NCBI GenBank assembly: GCA_023397905.1
Contig: JAEWSZ010000169.1
Coordinates: 1 to 63,924, forward strand
Direction: 5' to 3'
DNA from: Bacillota bacterium
GTDB taxonomy: Bacteria > Bacillota > Clostridia > Acetivibrionales > DSM-1351
Length of the DNA stretch: 63,924 nucleotides
Translations under genes and position numbers: made by a program
In this document: piece after piece, positions 8,341 to 17,692 of the stretch
Numbering within the stretch: position 1 is the first letter of the stretch
How the letters are laid out: the number at the start of each line of letters is the position of its first letter
The notes under the pieces: generated by a model
What the model was told of the DNA's origin: nothing
What the model saw: only the letters and a program-made list of their open reading frames with translations
The model's database searches: none

Positions 8341-9597
8341 ATGAAGGTACTCGGAATCGTTACTGAATACAACCCTTTTCACAATGGGCATATTTATCAT
8401 ATAGAGCAGTCAAAGACCGTGTCCGGCTGAGATTCGGTCATATGCGTCATGAGCGGAAACTTTATACAAAGAGGAGAGCCCGCTCTGATCAACAAGCAGG
8501 CCAGGGCGGAAATCGCCATAAATAACGGAGTCGATCTGGTAATAGAGCTGCCCCATCCCTATGCCATGTCCGGCGCCGAAACCTTTGCCTCCGGAGCTGT
8601 AAAAATCCTCCACAGCCTGGGTGTGGTCGACTGCATATCCTTCGGAAGCGAGCATGGGGAAATTTCGAGTCTTGAACACATTGCCGATATTCTGGTCAAT
8701 GAGCCTGAGAAATATAAAACCGAACTCAAAGCGCAGCTCGATACTGGCCTTTCCTATGCCGTGTGCAGGCAGAATGCGCTGAAAAAATACCTTGAAACAG
8801 CTTCGCCCCAAAAGTTTGATCCCCGTATTTCCGAACTGCTGGAGACCTCAAACAACATCCTTGGCATTGAATACCTGAAAGCCATTAAAAGGCTGCAAAG
8901 CCCGATTAAGGCCTGCACTGTTAAACGTGTCTCAAACGGCTACAACACTCCCCAGCTGACAGGTGAAATTTCAAGCGCAACCGCCATAAGAAACAGTATC
9001 CTATCACAGGATAAAACCGCAAATGCCTATGATTCTGTACCCGGAAGTGCAAAAGATATTATTGGCAAAGAATTTTCAGAAGGCCGTGGCCCAAATGGCA
9101 TAAGAGCATATGAAAACATCATTTTCTCCATGCTGAGGCAGATGAAACCGGAACAAATCCGGAATATACCCGATGTCACCGAGGGCCTGGAATACAGAAT
9201 AAAAAGCGCCGGCGAAAATTCCGGCACCATTGAAGAGCTGATCGCTAACATATGCACCAGGAGATATCCCCAGACCAGGATCCGGAGGATCCTATTTTCG
9301 GTTCTCACAGGGGTATCAAAAACGGACATGGAGCTGTTCGCCCGATACGGAGGCCCCCAATACGCCAGAATCCTGGGTTTCAACCAAACCGGCCGGGAAC
9401 TGCTTTCAAAAATGAAAAAGAGCTCCGCATTGCCTGTTATAACAAAGCTTGCCGATTACAAGCATTCGGGCGGGCCCCTTTCACGCATGATCGAAATCGA
9501 GTCGCTGTCCACAGACATGTATGTCCTTGCATACAAAAATCCGGCCTTCAGACAGGCCGGACAGGAATTTACTCAAAATGTAGTGATTTTAAAATAA
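8341..9597 (+). pseudogene. tmcAL: tRNA(Met) cytidine acetate ligase (TmcAL/YlbM, UPF0348) interrupted by in-frame TGA
   Basis: The frame starts at ATG 8341 behind AAAGGAG and would encode about 418 residues. TmcAL uses ATP and acetate to make N4-acetylcytidine at the wobble base of elongator tRNA-Met. The N-terminus has the nucleotide-binding signature VTEYNPFHNGH, followed downstream by VMSGNFIQRGEPA and the GVDLVIELP segment, all standard for the family. Codon 30 (8428-8430) is TGA, between the HNGH motif and MSGNF, in a region where homologues usually have Ala or Cys. The rest of the frame is intact to a normal C-terminus, so the lesion is either recent, a sequence error, or recoded. Reinitiation at ATG 8449 would give a 382-residue product lacking HNGH, probably inactive. 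UGA serves as a normal stop elsewhere here (for example the ABC gene ending at 3581). A hairpin (near 8269-8301) lies in the 5' leader. Confidence 0.85.
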
Positions 9598-9608
9598 CAG
9601 CTGTAAGG

Positions 9609-10532
9609 TTAAGCCAGAAGTACGTTTTTCCTGTATACTTCCAGGAATTTCTCCGTCACTGCTTCATCCTCGACTTTGGGAAGATATGGGCTGGTGGAGG
9701 AGCAATAGCCTGCGGGAATATTGAAAACCTTCTCCATTACCAGCTTTATTCCGGGAAGTGTTCCCATTTCCCTTATGGAATAGGCCTCTGCTATTTCATT
9801 TGCACGGTATTGCAGTTCTCTGGCTTCCTTGAAATTGCCCTCGTGCATTTTCTGGAGAATCACCTTGTTGTGGTAGCAGGTGATTGCCTGTAGAGCTCCG
9901 ATATTTCCGTCGGCGCCCATAAAATCGGAACATATTACAAGGTTGTCCGCGCCGGTGAGTATATTGATATCAGGATTGTATTTCTTGAAGCGTTCCAGGA
10001 TGTAAAAATTGTTGTCGGTGAATTTAATGCCTTTGAAAGTAGGCACCGCCTTCATAGCCTCAAGCAGCTCATCCGGGTCTATCCTCTGCCCTCCTATGAG
10101 GCTGTCGCCGTTGGAAACCCAGTATATATAAAACGGTGTGTTGGGAGCGGCTTCTGATATGCGTTTAAAATATGCAATATTCTCCGCAAAAGTCGCCTTC
10201 GGAGAAATCCCCACGGACGCTACGGCATATGCCCCATGCTCTTCCGCATGCCTTGCCAGCTCCACGGAATCATCCAGATTGTCATTATATCCTACATGAA
10301 CGAATATTGGCATCCTGTTCCTGTTTGCCTTCAGAACGGCTTCCGCCCAGGTCTTGCGCTGCTGAACAGTCAGGAACATCCCTTCGCCCGTCCAGCCCAG
10401 CATATAGAGACCGTCGGCTTTTTCCTTGAGGTAAAAGTCGATCAGCAATTCGGCGGAATCAACCAAAACCTTGCCATCCTTGTCCAATGGGGTTATCAAA
10501 GCCGGCAAAACACCTGAAATCAATTTAGTCAT
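9609..10532 (-). CDS. Dihydrodipicolinate synthase-family aldolase, N-acetylneuraminate lyase-like
   Basis: A 307-residue TIM-barrel class I aldolase. The Schiff-base lysine is Lys170 in GIKFTDNNF, Tyr137 is the proton-relay tyrosine, and GWTGEG (46-51) replaces the usual GSTGE phosphate/carboxylate loop. The GIKFT pattern is closer to N-acetylneuraminate lyase than to DapA (GIKEA), and the gene sits directly downstream of a sugar ABC transporter, which fits breakdown of an imported sialic acid or other 2-keto-3-deoxy sugar acid. The segment after Tyr137 reads WVSN rather than the YNIP of NanA, so the true substrate may differ. No nanE or nanK is nearby. SD AAAGGAGC precedes ATG 10532. Confidence 0.85.
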   Translation of the reverse strand: MTKLISGVLPALITPLDKDGKVLVDSAELLIDFYLKEKADGLYMLGWTGEGMFLTVQQRKTWAEAVLKANRNRMPIFVHVGYNDNLDDSVELARHAEEHGAYAVASVGISPKATFAENIAYFKRISEAAPNTPFYIYWVSNGDSLIGGQRIDPDELLEAMKAVPTFKGIKFTDNNFYILERFKKYNPDINILTGADNLVICSDFMGADGNIGALQAITCYHNKVILQKMHEGNFKEARELQYRANEIAEAYSIREMGTLPGIKLVMEKVFNIPAGYCSSTSPYLPKVEDEAVTEKFLEVYRKNVLLA

Positions 10533-10580
10533 ATAAAACAGCTCCTTTTATTAATTTATAATCCAACTTAAAATTTTTCT

Positions 10581-11423
10581 CTAACCCTTTACCGCGCCGC
10601 TGGTCAGCCCTGCGACAAAATATTTATTCAGGCAGATAAACACTATGAGCATAGGTATAACCGCCATTGTAGTGCCCGCCATCATTAAATCCCAGGAGGA
10701 TATTGTTTCCCCGCTGCTTTTCATAGATATGATCCCCACCACCAGAGGCTGGCTTTTGGGATTTCCCAGGGTGAATACCATCGGTAAAAGATAATCGTTC
10801 CAGGAGTTCATAAAGGAAAGCAAACCTACGGTTGCGATCAACGGCTTCGTCAGCGGGAATATTATGTTGTAAAAAATCCTGAAAAAACTGCAGCCGTCCA
10901 CGCGGGCCGCCTCGTCTATCTCTTTCGGGATTGAGTCGATAAAGCCCTTTGATATATACAGGTTGGTCACATTGATACCGAAAATATAAATAATGATTAC
11001 TCCCCATAAAGAGGTATTCAGATTCAGAAGTTTTGCGACCTTGAGCTGCGGGTACAGGTACAGGCTTCCCGCCGATATGAACATCGACGATGTTATGAGT
11101 ATCAGTATCAGGTTTTTGCCCTTAAAGTTTCCCCTGGAAAATACATATCCTGTTGTAATTGAGGTAATGATGGTTCCTATTACGATAATGCTGCACATGA
11201 ATATACTGTTCCACATGTATGTCTGAAAATTGGACAGCTTCCACGCCCGCACATAATTATCAAAGTTAAACGTCGTTGGGAAAAAGGATGTGGAGGCCAG
11301 GATATCCGATGTTGATTTAAAGGATGAAATAACAATGTAAAATATGGGGAATACTACAAACACGGCAAATATAGTCAATAACAGGTATAGTGGAATAGCC
11401 AGAAGCAATTTGTTTCTTTTCAT
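10581..11423 (-). CDS. Carbohydrate ABC transporter permease (MalG/UgpE-like)
   Basis: A 280-residue inner-membrane permease with six predicted helices. The EAA loop, which docks on the ATPase, reads EIDEAARVDGCSFFRIFYNIIFPLTKP in its central part. The C-terminus (FVAGLTSGAVKG) is typical of the MalG-like CUT1 subfamily. It pairs with the upstream MalF-like permease (18-base gap). There is no ATPase gene in the cluster, so a shared MsiK/UgpC-type ATPase elsewhere in the genome probably energises the transporter, as is common in clostridia. Confidence 0.93.
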   Translation of the reverse strand: MKRNKLLLAIPLYLLLTIFAVFVVFPIFYIVISSFKSTSDILASTSFFPTTFNFDNYVRAWKLSNFQTYMWNSIFMCSIIVIGTIITSITTGYVFSRGNFKGKNLILILITSSMFISAGSLYLYPQLKVAKLLNLNTSLWGVIIIYIFGINVTNLYISKGFIDSIPKEIDEAARVDGCSFFRIFYNIIFPLTKPLIATVGLLSFMNSWNDYLLPMVFTLGNPKSQPLVVGIISMKSSGETISSWDLMMAGTTMAVIPMLIVFICLNKYFVAGLTSGAVKG

Positions 11424-11441
11424 GTTTATATTCTCCCCCCT

Positions 11442-12392
11442 TTAATAAATATTGCTTGAATTTTTTGTGGCCTTGAAATAAATTCCGGTTATGATTCCCA
11501 GAATTATTGCCGTAATGACTGCCAACGAAGCGGCGTAGCCGTATTGACTGATGGAGTCGGCAGCTCCATAGGAGAAGAAGTATTTGAAGGTATAGGACAT
11601 TACGACCTCGGTCTTTCCTCCCGGCTGTCCGTTTGTCAGTACAAGAACCAGATCGGACATTTTCATGCTGTTTACAATTGCCAGCATCAATACCACTCTC
11701 ATAACCGGGGCCAGCATGGGCAGCGTTATTTTCGAGAATTTTTTCCACACTCCCGCCCCGTCTATATCAGCGCATTCGTAGATCTCCTGGGGAACATTCT
11801 GCAGCCCCATTATAAAAAATATCATATTTGTTCCGAAGCTTCTCCAGACGCTTGCAAGAATGATGACCCAGTCGGCCAGCCATTGGGTGCCGAACCAGTT
11901 CACATTTTGCTGTATCAGCCCGAAAGCTTTAAGCAGATAGTTTACAGACCCCCTGAAGGGTTCAAACATGAGAAAGAATACCAGACCCACTATGGCGCTG
12001 CTCACAATCGCGGGCATAAAAAATATGGTTCTGAAAAATGAATTTATTCTCTTTGTACTGTTGAGCACCACAGCCAGAAAAAGGGCAAAGGGTATTTCAA
12101 TTGCCAGCTTTATGGCCACAATGTAAAAGGTGTTCAGCAAAGATTCCCAGTATTGACCGTCCCGTGTAAAAGCTCTTACGAAATTTTCCATACCGATGAA
12201 TTTCGCCGTGGTCATTCCGTCGTAATTGTATCCCGACCATCTTACCAGCCAGAGCATAGGATATATTGTAAAAAGCGTAAACCCTATAAGCATGGGCAAA
12301 AGCATCAATATTGCCTGAATATTATCCTTTCTGGCACTCTGGCCGTGCTTTCCCAAGGAGCCAAAGGCTGTGTGTTTTTTCAATTGTTCCAT
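11442..12392 (-). CDS. Carbohydrate ABC transporter permease (MalF/UgpA-like)
   Basis: A 316-residue permease with a cytoplasmic N-terminus and six membrane helices (first at about 28-50: IQAILMLLPMLIGFTLFTIYP, interrupted here at 20+1 residues in the text only). The EAA loop YECADIDGAGVWKKFSKITLPML is near residue 210. It lies between the solute-binding protein and the second permease in one leftward operon, the standard CUT1 order. AAGGAGAC precedes ATG 12392. Confidence 0.92.
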   Translation of the reverse strand: MEQLKKHTAFGSLGKHGQSARKDNIQAILMLLPMLIGFTLFTIYPMLWLVRWSGYNYDGMTTAKFIGMENFVRAFTRDGQYWESLLNTFYIVAIKLAIEIPFALFLAVVLNSTKRINSFFRTIFFMPAIVSSAIVGLVFFLMFEPFRGSVNYLLKAFGLIQQNVNWFGTQWLADWVIILASVWRSFGTNMIFFIMGLQNVPQEIYECADIDGAGVWKKFSKITLPMLAPVMRVVLMLAIVNSMKMSDLVLVLTNGQPGGKTEVVMSYTFKYFFSYGAADSISQYGYAASLAVITAIILGIITGIYFKATKNSSNIY

Positions 12393-12436
12393 GGATTTGT
12401 CTCCTTATAAGAATCAACTATTTTGACTTCAATTAT

Positions 12437-12475
12437 GGTAAAAAGGGAAAGGAGAAATTCCATTCCCTTTTTACC
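12437..12475 (-). other. Intercistronic stem-loop between solute-binding protein and permease genes
   Basis: A perfect 13-bp inverted repeat (12437-12449 and 12463-12475) with a 13-base loop. Read leftward it is followed by ACCATAATTG, without a T-run, so it is not a classic terminator. Such stems after binding-protein genes often protect the upstream message and give more binding protein than permease. Confidence 0.6.
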
Positions 12476-12484
12476 GGCTTGCTG

Positions 12485-13882
12485 TTATTTTAAACTGGTA
12501 TCCCATGTCTTATCAATGTACATGGATATATCAAACCCACCGTCAATAGCCTTTTTCAAAGCAGTGTTATACCTGTTGTCAAGATCTTTCAGAACCTTTG
12601 CCACATCGGTGTCCGTGGGGCCTGCAATCAGGTTGATGATAGTGTTCTGATATGGCTGGCCTTCTACTGTGATAGCTCCGTCAGGAGGAGTCAGAGCAAA
12701 ATATGAACGGCTTGTATCTGCGAATTCCTTCGTTCCGGCCTTTTTAAAGTTTCCGGACGATTGCTTTTGTATATCTTCTCTTGCGACAAAGTCAACTTCC
12801 TGATCCTGAATAGCAAGCTGGATATCGTCGCTCTGTACCAATTCGTATACCTTCAAGGCTTTTGCCGGCATTTCGGCTGCACTGGGACCTATGCACAGCG
12901 CATCTCCGATTTGAGCATAGCCTTTAAATTTTTTATCCTTGTTAAGCACAGGTGTATCGCTGACGCCCATCTCGAATTTATAGCCCAGTTTGTCTATTCC
13001 GTTAACATCCCAGCCAACACCGGGCATCATGGCGATTCTTCCCGCTGCGAACTGTGCGACGGCTTCATCAAGTCCCATTCCCTCGGCTCCGGGGAATATG
13101 CTTCCGTCGGCCTTCATCTGCAGAATTTTCTTGATATTTTCCGTGAAATCTGAGAAAACAAATTTTCCTTCTCTGAAGTCATAACCTATATGGCCTACCG
13201 AAGCCGCAAACTGAGTTGCAAAATACCACTTTCCGGAAGAAGCCGAATCCTTCAGGTGAATTCCGAAGCCGTATGCTTCCCCTTTGTTATCCGCTGTTAT
13301 TTTTTTAGCATAGGCTATAACGTCGTCCCAGGTCTCCGGTGGAGTTGTAAAGCCTGATTTTTCTAAAAGTGTCTTATTATAAATGAATTTTGTATTGAGA
13401 ACCTTGAATGGGATGCTGTATGTCTTGTCGTTAAAGGTGGTATACCCTTTAATGAGTATATCCTTATATTTCTGCAAAAATTCCGGACCTCCCGGAAGAT
13501 CGTCTATTGGCAGCATCCATTTGGAATTGATGAAAGGCTCTTTTACCGTTCCCACGAACTTATAGATTTCAGGTCCCTGGTCGGCTGCCAGAGCAACCTT
13601 CAGAACATCGTTATAGTCGCCGCCGAAAATCTTGTACTCAATGTTGATTCCCTCTTTTAAGCCTTCTCCGGAATTGTATTCCGAAACCACAGGATCTATA
13701 ATTGGCTGGTACTGATTATCATTTGTCCAGACACGGACAGTCTCCATCTTGACGTTTGAAGCTTCTGAGTTTTCGCTTTTCGTACTGTCAGAAGACTCCG
13801 AATTCCCACAGCCGGCAAAAATACCGGCGGTTAAAGCTATTGAAAGCACACATGCAAAACCTTTTATAAGCTTAGCTTTCAC
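12485..13882 (-). CDS. Extracellular solute-binding lipoprotein of a sugar ABC transporter (family 1)
   Basis: A roughly 465-residue lipoprotein. The signal peptide has a basic N-terminus, a hydrophobic core and lipobox AGIFAGC, followed by a Ser/Glu-rich linker, so the protein should be tethered outside the membrane. The body resembles the MalE/UgpB-type family 1 binding proteins (segments TFNDKTYSIPFKV, PETWDDVIAYAKKI, FAAGRIAMMPGVGW). It delivers a carbohydrate to the two permeases downstream. AGGAGG lies only three bases from ATG 13888 but nine from the in-frame GTG at 13882, which I prefer; the alternative adds two residues. Ligand is unknown; the adjacent aldolase suggests an acidic sugar. 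Confidence 0.92.
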   Translation of the reverse strand: MKAKLIKGFACVLSIALTAGIFAGCGNSESSDSTKSENSEASNVKMETVRVWTNDNQYQPIIDPVVSEYNSGEGLKEGINIEYKIFGGDYNDVLKVALAADQGPEIYKFVGTVKEPFINSKWMLPIDDLPGGPEFLQKYKDILIKGYTTFNDKTYSIPFKVLNTKFIYNKTLLEKSGFTTPPETWDDVIAYAKKITADNKGEAYGFGIHLKDSASSGKWYFATQFAASVGHIGYDFREGKFVFSDFTENIKKILQMKADGSIFPGAEGMGLDEAVAQFAAGRIAMMPGVGWDVNGIDKLGYKFEMGVSDTPVLNKDKKFKGYAQIGDALCIGPSAAEMPAKALKVYELVQSDDIQLAIQDQEVDFVAREDIQKQSSGNFKKAGTKEFADTSRSYFALTPPDGAITVEGQPYQNTIINLIAGPTDTDVAKVLKDLDNRYNTALKKAIDGGFDISMYIDKTWDTSLK

Positions 13883-13888
13883 CAACAT

Positions 13889-14115
13889 CTACCTCCTGAA
13901 AATTAAATTATCTAAAAAGTTTCTAAATTCATCAGCACGGGCCCGTGCAACTTTTATGTCGGGTATGAATCCGCGAACTTTTTATATTAATAGCTTACCA
14001 GTTATTTAAAAGTTTAAAATACAAAAAATTAATAGTGTTGGTACAAAATATTATGATTCGGCCTTTTAAGTATAAAATATTAAGATTTACAAATAATTCG
14101 CGTAATATCTTTACC
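13889..14115. other. Divergent intergenic region, binding-protein side
   Basis: AT-rich sequence between the solute-binding protein gene and the regulatory genes. It must hold the leftward transport promoter, possibly cis sites for the YesN-type regulator, but no unambiguous promoter was picked out. Confidence 0.4.
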
Positions 14116-14159
14116 TTGAAGATGTGAAAAAAGGCCTGTATAATTGACAATGTCAATTA
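14116..14159 (+). promoter_or_regulatory. Promoter of the YesM/YesN-type genes with palindromic operator
   Basis: TTGAAG (14116-14121), 17-bp spacer, TATAAT (14139-14144). A perfect 9-bp inverted repeat, TAATTGACA-A-TGTCAATTA (14141-14159), overlaps the -10 and the expected start site. A protein bound there should block transcription. The binder is not identifiable from sequence; the YesN protein or an unlinked repressor are possible. Confidence 0.65.
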
Positions 14160-14272
14160 ACATGGGCTGATACTATGGGCTGAACCGCCGGGAACTCCCC
14201 CCCTTGAAACTGAATCCCCACAGTATTTATAGTATTTATAATGAAGGAACGGATAAGGAGAGATTATAAGAT

Positions 14273-16090
14273 ATGAATATAAGCATAAGAACCAAACTTG
14301 TATTGTACTTTCTGGCATCCATTTTGCTGCCTTCTTTGATAATCACTTCTATTGTATATGTCCGTTCTACAAATATAATAAACAGGAAAATGAACACCCT
14401 TATTGAAAAGAATATAGATTCCGCGCGCCTTATTGTTGAACAGCGGTTTGAGTTCATAAACGAACTGACCACCCTGATATCCATAAACCCCGATATTAAA
14501 GCGGTCTTAAGCTCCGATTCCACCAACGACATGAGTGCCAATATCAGAGAAATAATCACACTGGACAGGGCGCTGGACAGCTATTACCTGTCCAATTACC
14601 ACGTTTTGACCAATTCGTCGGTGGTACCCAAGATCTATCTGGTAAACAAGCCCAACTATGCCAAGTACGACCTGTCCACCAAAGTGCTTGGCATATCAGC
14701 CGCTGAGACAAAACCCTGGTTTAATGAGCTGAAAAGCAAAAACACCATCGTCATAGATAATCCCAAGACCGATCAGCTCACCGTGGCCAGGCGCCTGTAC
14801 GACCTGAAAAGCGCCGACAAAGTAGTATATGCCGCCTTGCTCACAATAGACATGGATAAGAAATATTTTAACAATCTGCTTTCCTCATACAAGGCGTCGC
14901 CTGGAACCTCCATATATATACTTGGTGAAGACAATTCCATAATATTGAAAAGCGATTCGGCCTCCGAAAAATCCGAAGGCTACTTGAAGGCCCTGAAATC
15001 CGCAGATAAGTTTCAGAGCCTGTATACCACAAACAGCTCCACCCGGAGGGATACTGTCAACGGCCAGTCCCTGGTTATTTCAGCCAGCAAGATGGATACT
15101 CTCAACTGGAAAATAATCAGCTTTACAAATCTGAATGAAATAAATGCGGACCAGAACAACCTGAACCAGATTGTAATAGTATTGCTGTCGGTGTGCATGG
15201 CGGTGGCACTGTTTACTGCCTTTCTCCTGTCCAAGAGCATCTCCAGGCCCATTGTCAAGCTTGTAAAGTCCATGGCCACCGTCAGGGAAAACAATTTTAA
15301 AATTAATCTTGAATACAGGAAAAAAGACGAGTTCGGCTATCTGATAGGCCAGTATAAATTGATGATAGAACAGATAAAACAGCTGATCGACCAGCTCTTC
15401 ACCAGCGAATCCAACAAGCAAAAGGCAGAATTAAAGGCCAAGGACGCGGAGCTCAGGGCATTGCAGGCTCAGATCAACCCGCATTTCCTTTACAATACGC
15501 TGGACTCCATCAATTTATATGCCGTTAAGCACAATGTGCCTGTCATAAGTGAGATGATCTCCTCCCTGTCCAATTTTTTCCGCTATGGATTGTGCAAGGG
15601 AAAGCCTATAATAACCATTGAAGAGGAAATAAAGCATATGGAAAGTTATCTTGAGATACAGAATATGAGATACCGCCAGAAGCTGAAATACTCCGTCAAT
15701 ATCCCCGCTGAAATAAGAAAGCACAGGATAGTAAAGCTGGTGCTGCAGCCGCTGGTGGAAAACGCCATATTTCATGGCTTTCAGAATTCAAACCGGGAGT
15801 GGCTTTTAAACATTACGGCGGATACGGATAATGAAAATATAGTCATAAAAGTAGAAGACAACGGCGAAGGGGCCGATGTGGACAAATTGAACAGAATGCT
15901 TGATTCCGCGGATAATGAAGCCGAATCCTTCGGGGTATTCAATGTGCACGAGCGGCTTAAGACCACCTTTGGAGCCGGCTTTGGCCTGCACTATGTAAAA
16001 AATACGGGCTATGGCATAACCGTTGAAGTATTGATACCATACAACACTCATTTTGGAGGAACCCTCGATGATAACAGTAATATTAGCTGA
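14273..16090 (+). CDS. Sensor histidine kinase, YesM family
   Basis: A 605-residue membrane kinase of the LytS/YesM type that pairs with AraC-type regulators to control sugar uptake. Helix 1 covers about residues 8-29, an extracellular sensing domain of about 270 residues follows, then helix 2 near 298-320, a HAMP domain (RPIVKLVKSM onward) and a coiled linker. The phosphorylated histidine is His404 in QINPHFLYNTLDSI. The ATPase has the N-box QPLVENAIFHGF and G-box VEDNGEGA. It is divergent from the sugar transporter, a typical arrangement for self-regulated CUT1 systems; the extracellular domain may sense the sugar or the loaded binding protein. SD AAGGAGA precedes ATG 14273 with rather long spacing. 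Confidence 0.92.
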   Translation: MNISIRTKLVLYFLASILLPSLIITSIVYVRSTNIINRKMNTLIEKNIDSARLIVEQRFEFINELTTLISINPDIKAVLSSDSTNDMSANIREIITLDRALDSYYLSNYHVLTNSSVVPKIYLVNKPNYAKYDLSTKVLGISAAETKPWFNELKSKNTIVIDNPKTDQLTVARRLYDLKSADKVVYAALLTIDMDKKYFNNLLSSYKASPGTSIYILGEDNSIILKSDSASEKSEGYLKALKSADKFQSLYTTNSSTRRDTVNGQSLVISASKMDTLNWKIISFTNLNEINADQNNLNQIVIVLLSVCMAVALFTAFLLSKSISRPIVKLVKSMATVRENNFKINLEYRKKDEFGYLIGQYKLMIEQIKQLIDQLFTSESNKQKAELKAKDAELRALQAQINPHFLYNTLDSINLYAVKHNVPVISEMISSLSNFFRYGLCKGKPIITIEEEIKHMESYLEIQNMRYRQKLKYSVNIPAEIRKHRIVKLVLQPLVENAIFHGFQNSNREWLLNITADTDNENIVIKVEDNGEGADVDKLNRMLDSADNEAESFGVFNVHERLKTTFGAGFGLHYVKNTGYGITVEVLIPYNTHFGGTLDDNSNIS

Positions 16091-17687
16091 TGATGACTTT
16101 TTAGTGAGAGAAACTCTTTTTGAAATAGTTCCGTGGCGCGAGCTGGGCATGGAGGTCATAGGCCAGGCCGAAAACGGCAAACAGGCGCTGAATATGTGCA
16201 TTGAACTGAAACCCGATATATTGTTCACAGATATAAAAATGCCTTTTTTAAACGGCCTGGAGGTGGCAATAAGCCTTCAGGAACTGGATATTTCTCCGCG
16301 GATAGTACTTATCAGCGGTATACAGGACTTTAATTACGCCAAAACCGCCCTTTCCATCAACGCAGCCGGCTATATTCTCAAACCCATACAGATAAAAGAA
16401 ATCATAGAAGTTCTGAAAAAAATCAGAAACAGCATAGATATGGAGCGCAACCGGGCCGAAGTGTTTTCAAGGATCAAGCTGCAGCTGGATGAAAATATGC
16501 ATTTAATGAAGGACAAATTTTTGAGCAATCTCATTCTGGGCGTTATTACGGATCAGAATGAAATTTCAGAAAAGCTGGAATATTTCAGTATCCCCCTTGA
16601 TATGAAGGACGGCATTGCAATAGCCATTCTGGAAATAGACGACTACTCAAAGAGGGTAAAGGAGAAGCCCGAAAGCTACAAGCAATTTTTGAATTTCTCC
16701 GTAAAAAATATCCTTGAGGAAACCCTGAACAACCATCAGGCCGGAGTATGCGTGTATACCCATGACAATCAATTTGTACTGATGCTCAACAAACGTTTTT
16801 GCAACGAAGACAAGATGGATTTTCTTTTTGATGAAATCGGAGAAATGCTGCTTGATTTCAACAATATCACCATTTCCATAGGAGTTGGCAACCAGGTGAC
16901 CATGGATACCATCGGCATCTCATATAATAACGCCCTGAGCGCCCTCAATTATAAATTTTATACCGGCAAAAACTCCATAATCCATATAGAGGATATAAGC
17001 AATACCCAGAAGCTGTACCAGCTCAGTGATTCCAACGTGTACGCAAATCTCAGCAATATGCAGAAAGAGCTTTTGTCCCAGATAAAGCTGGGTGATCTGG
17101 ATAAACTCTCAAAGACTGTGGAGAAGTTTTTTTCCTTCCTGACCGAAGTAAAAATGTTCACCGAGGAATACATCCGCGGTGTCTGTATTGAACTGATAAT
17201 AAATGCTTATCAGAAAATATTTGAAACGGAAATAGAGGTCCAGGAAATCTTTCCGCAGTACCTCAATTCCATTCAGTCCATTTTAAAGGCCGAAACCGTC
17301 ATTGAAATGAAATCAACTGTGAATCAGGTGCTGGAACATGTATGCAGCTATTTTAACAGCAAATACAACCTGAAGCACGGAAATCTGGTGGCCCAGATAA
17401 AGGATCTGGCCAAGAAGCGATATATGGACAATATAACGCTGACAGACATTGCAAACGAGGTATTCATGTCCCCCAATTATATATGTTCCGTTTTCAAAAA
17501 GGAAACCGGCGAGACAATAAACGAATATCTCATCAAGGTGAAAATGGAATCGGCCAAAAACATGCTGAAGGACACCAAAATGAAAATACTGGAGATTGCC
17601 GAAAAACTGGGCTATGAGAACCCCCACTATTTCAGCTATTCCTTCAAAAAATATACGGGACAGACCCCCCAGCAGTTCAGGAGTTAA
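16068..17687 (+). CDS. Response regulator with AraC-type DNA-binding domain, YesN family
   Basis: A 539-residue regulator. The receiver domain (1-120) has the acidic pocket ADDD (7-10), phospho-accepting Asp55 in FTDIKMP and the Lys in LKPIQIKE. A long middle region of about 300 residues links to two AraC-type helix-turn-helix units at the C-terminus (DIANEVFMSPNYICSVFKK and IAEKLGYENPHYFSYSFKK). ATG 16068 is chosen because TTTTGGAGG precedes it by eight bases; it overlaps the kinase gene by 23 bases, so the pair is translationally coupled. The likely targets are the divergent sugar-transport promoters. Confidence 0.92.
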   Translation: MITVILADDDFLVRETLFEIVPWRELGMEVIGQAENGKQALNMCIELKPDILFTDIKMPFLNGLEVAISLQELDISPRIVLISGIQDFNYAKTALSINAAGYILKPIQIKEIIEVLKKIRNSIDMERNRAEVFSRIKLQLDENMHLMKDKFLSNLILGVITDQNEISEKLEYFSIPLDMKDGIAIAILEIDDYSKRVKEKPESYKQFLNFSVKNILEETLNNHQAGVCVYTHDNQFVLMLNKRFCNEDKMDFLFDEIGEMLLDFNNITISIGVGNQVTMDTIGISYNNALSALNYKFYTGKNSIIHIEDISNTQKLYQLSDSNVYANLSNMQKELLSQIKLGDLDKLSKTVEKFFSFLTEVKMFTEEYIRGVCIELIINAYQKIFETEIEVQEIFPQYLNSIQSILKAETVIEMKSTVNQVLEHVCSYFNSKYNLKHGNLVAQIKDLAKKRYMDNITLTDIANEVFMSPNYICSVFKKETGETINEYLIKVKMESAKNMLKDTKMKILEIAEKLGYENPHYFSYSFKKYTGQTPQQFRS

Positions 17688-17692
17688 AAACA

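Noticed and set aside
8428..8430. Selenocysteine at the TGA of tmcAL
   Set aside because: The position is not redox-active in the family, and no SECIS-like hairpin was evident directly downstream.
16053..16067. Upstream TTG start for the YesN-type regulator
   Set aside because: The TTG overlaps the GGAGG that serves ATG 16068; the receiver domain begins right after that ATG.
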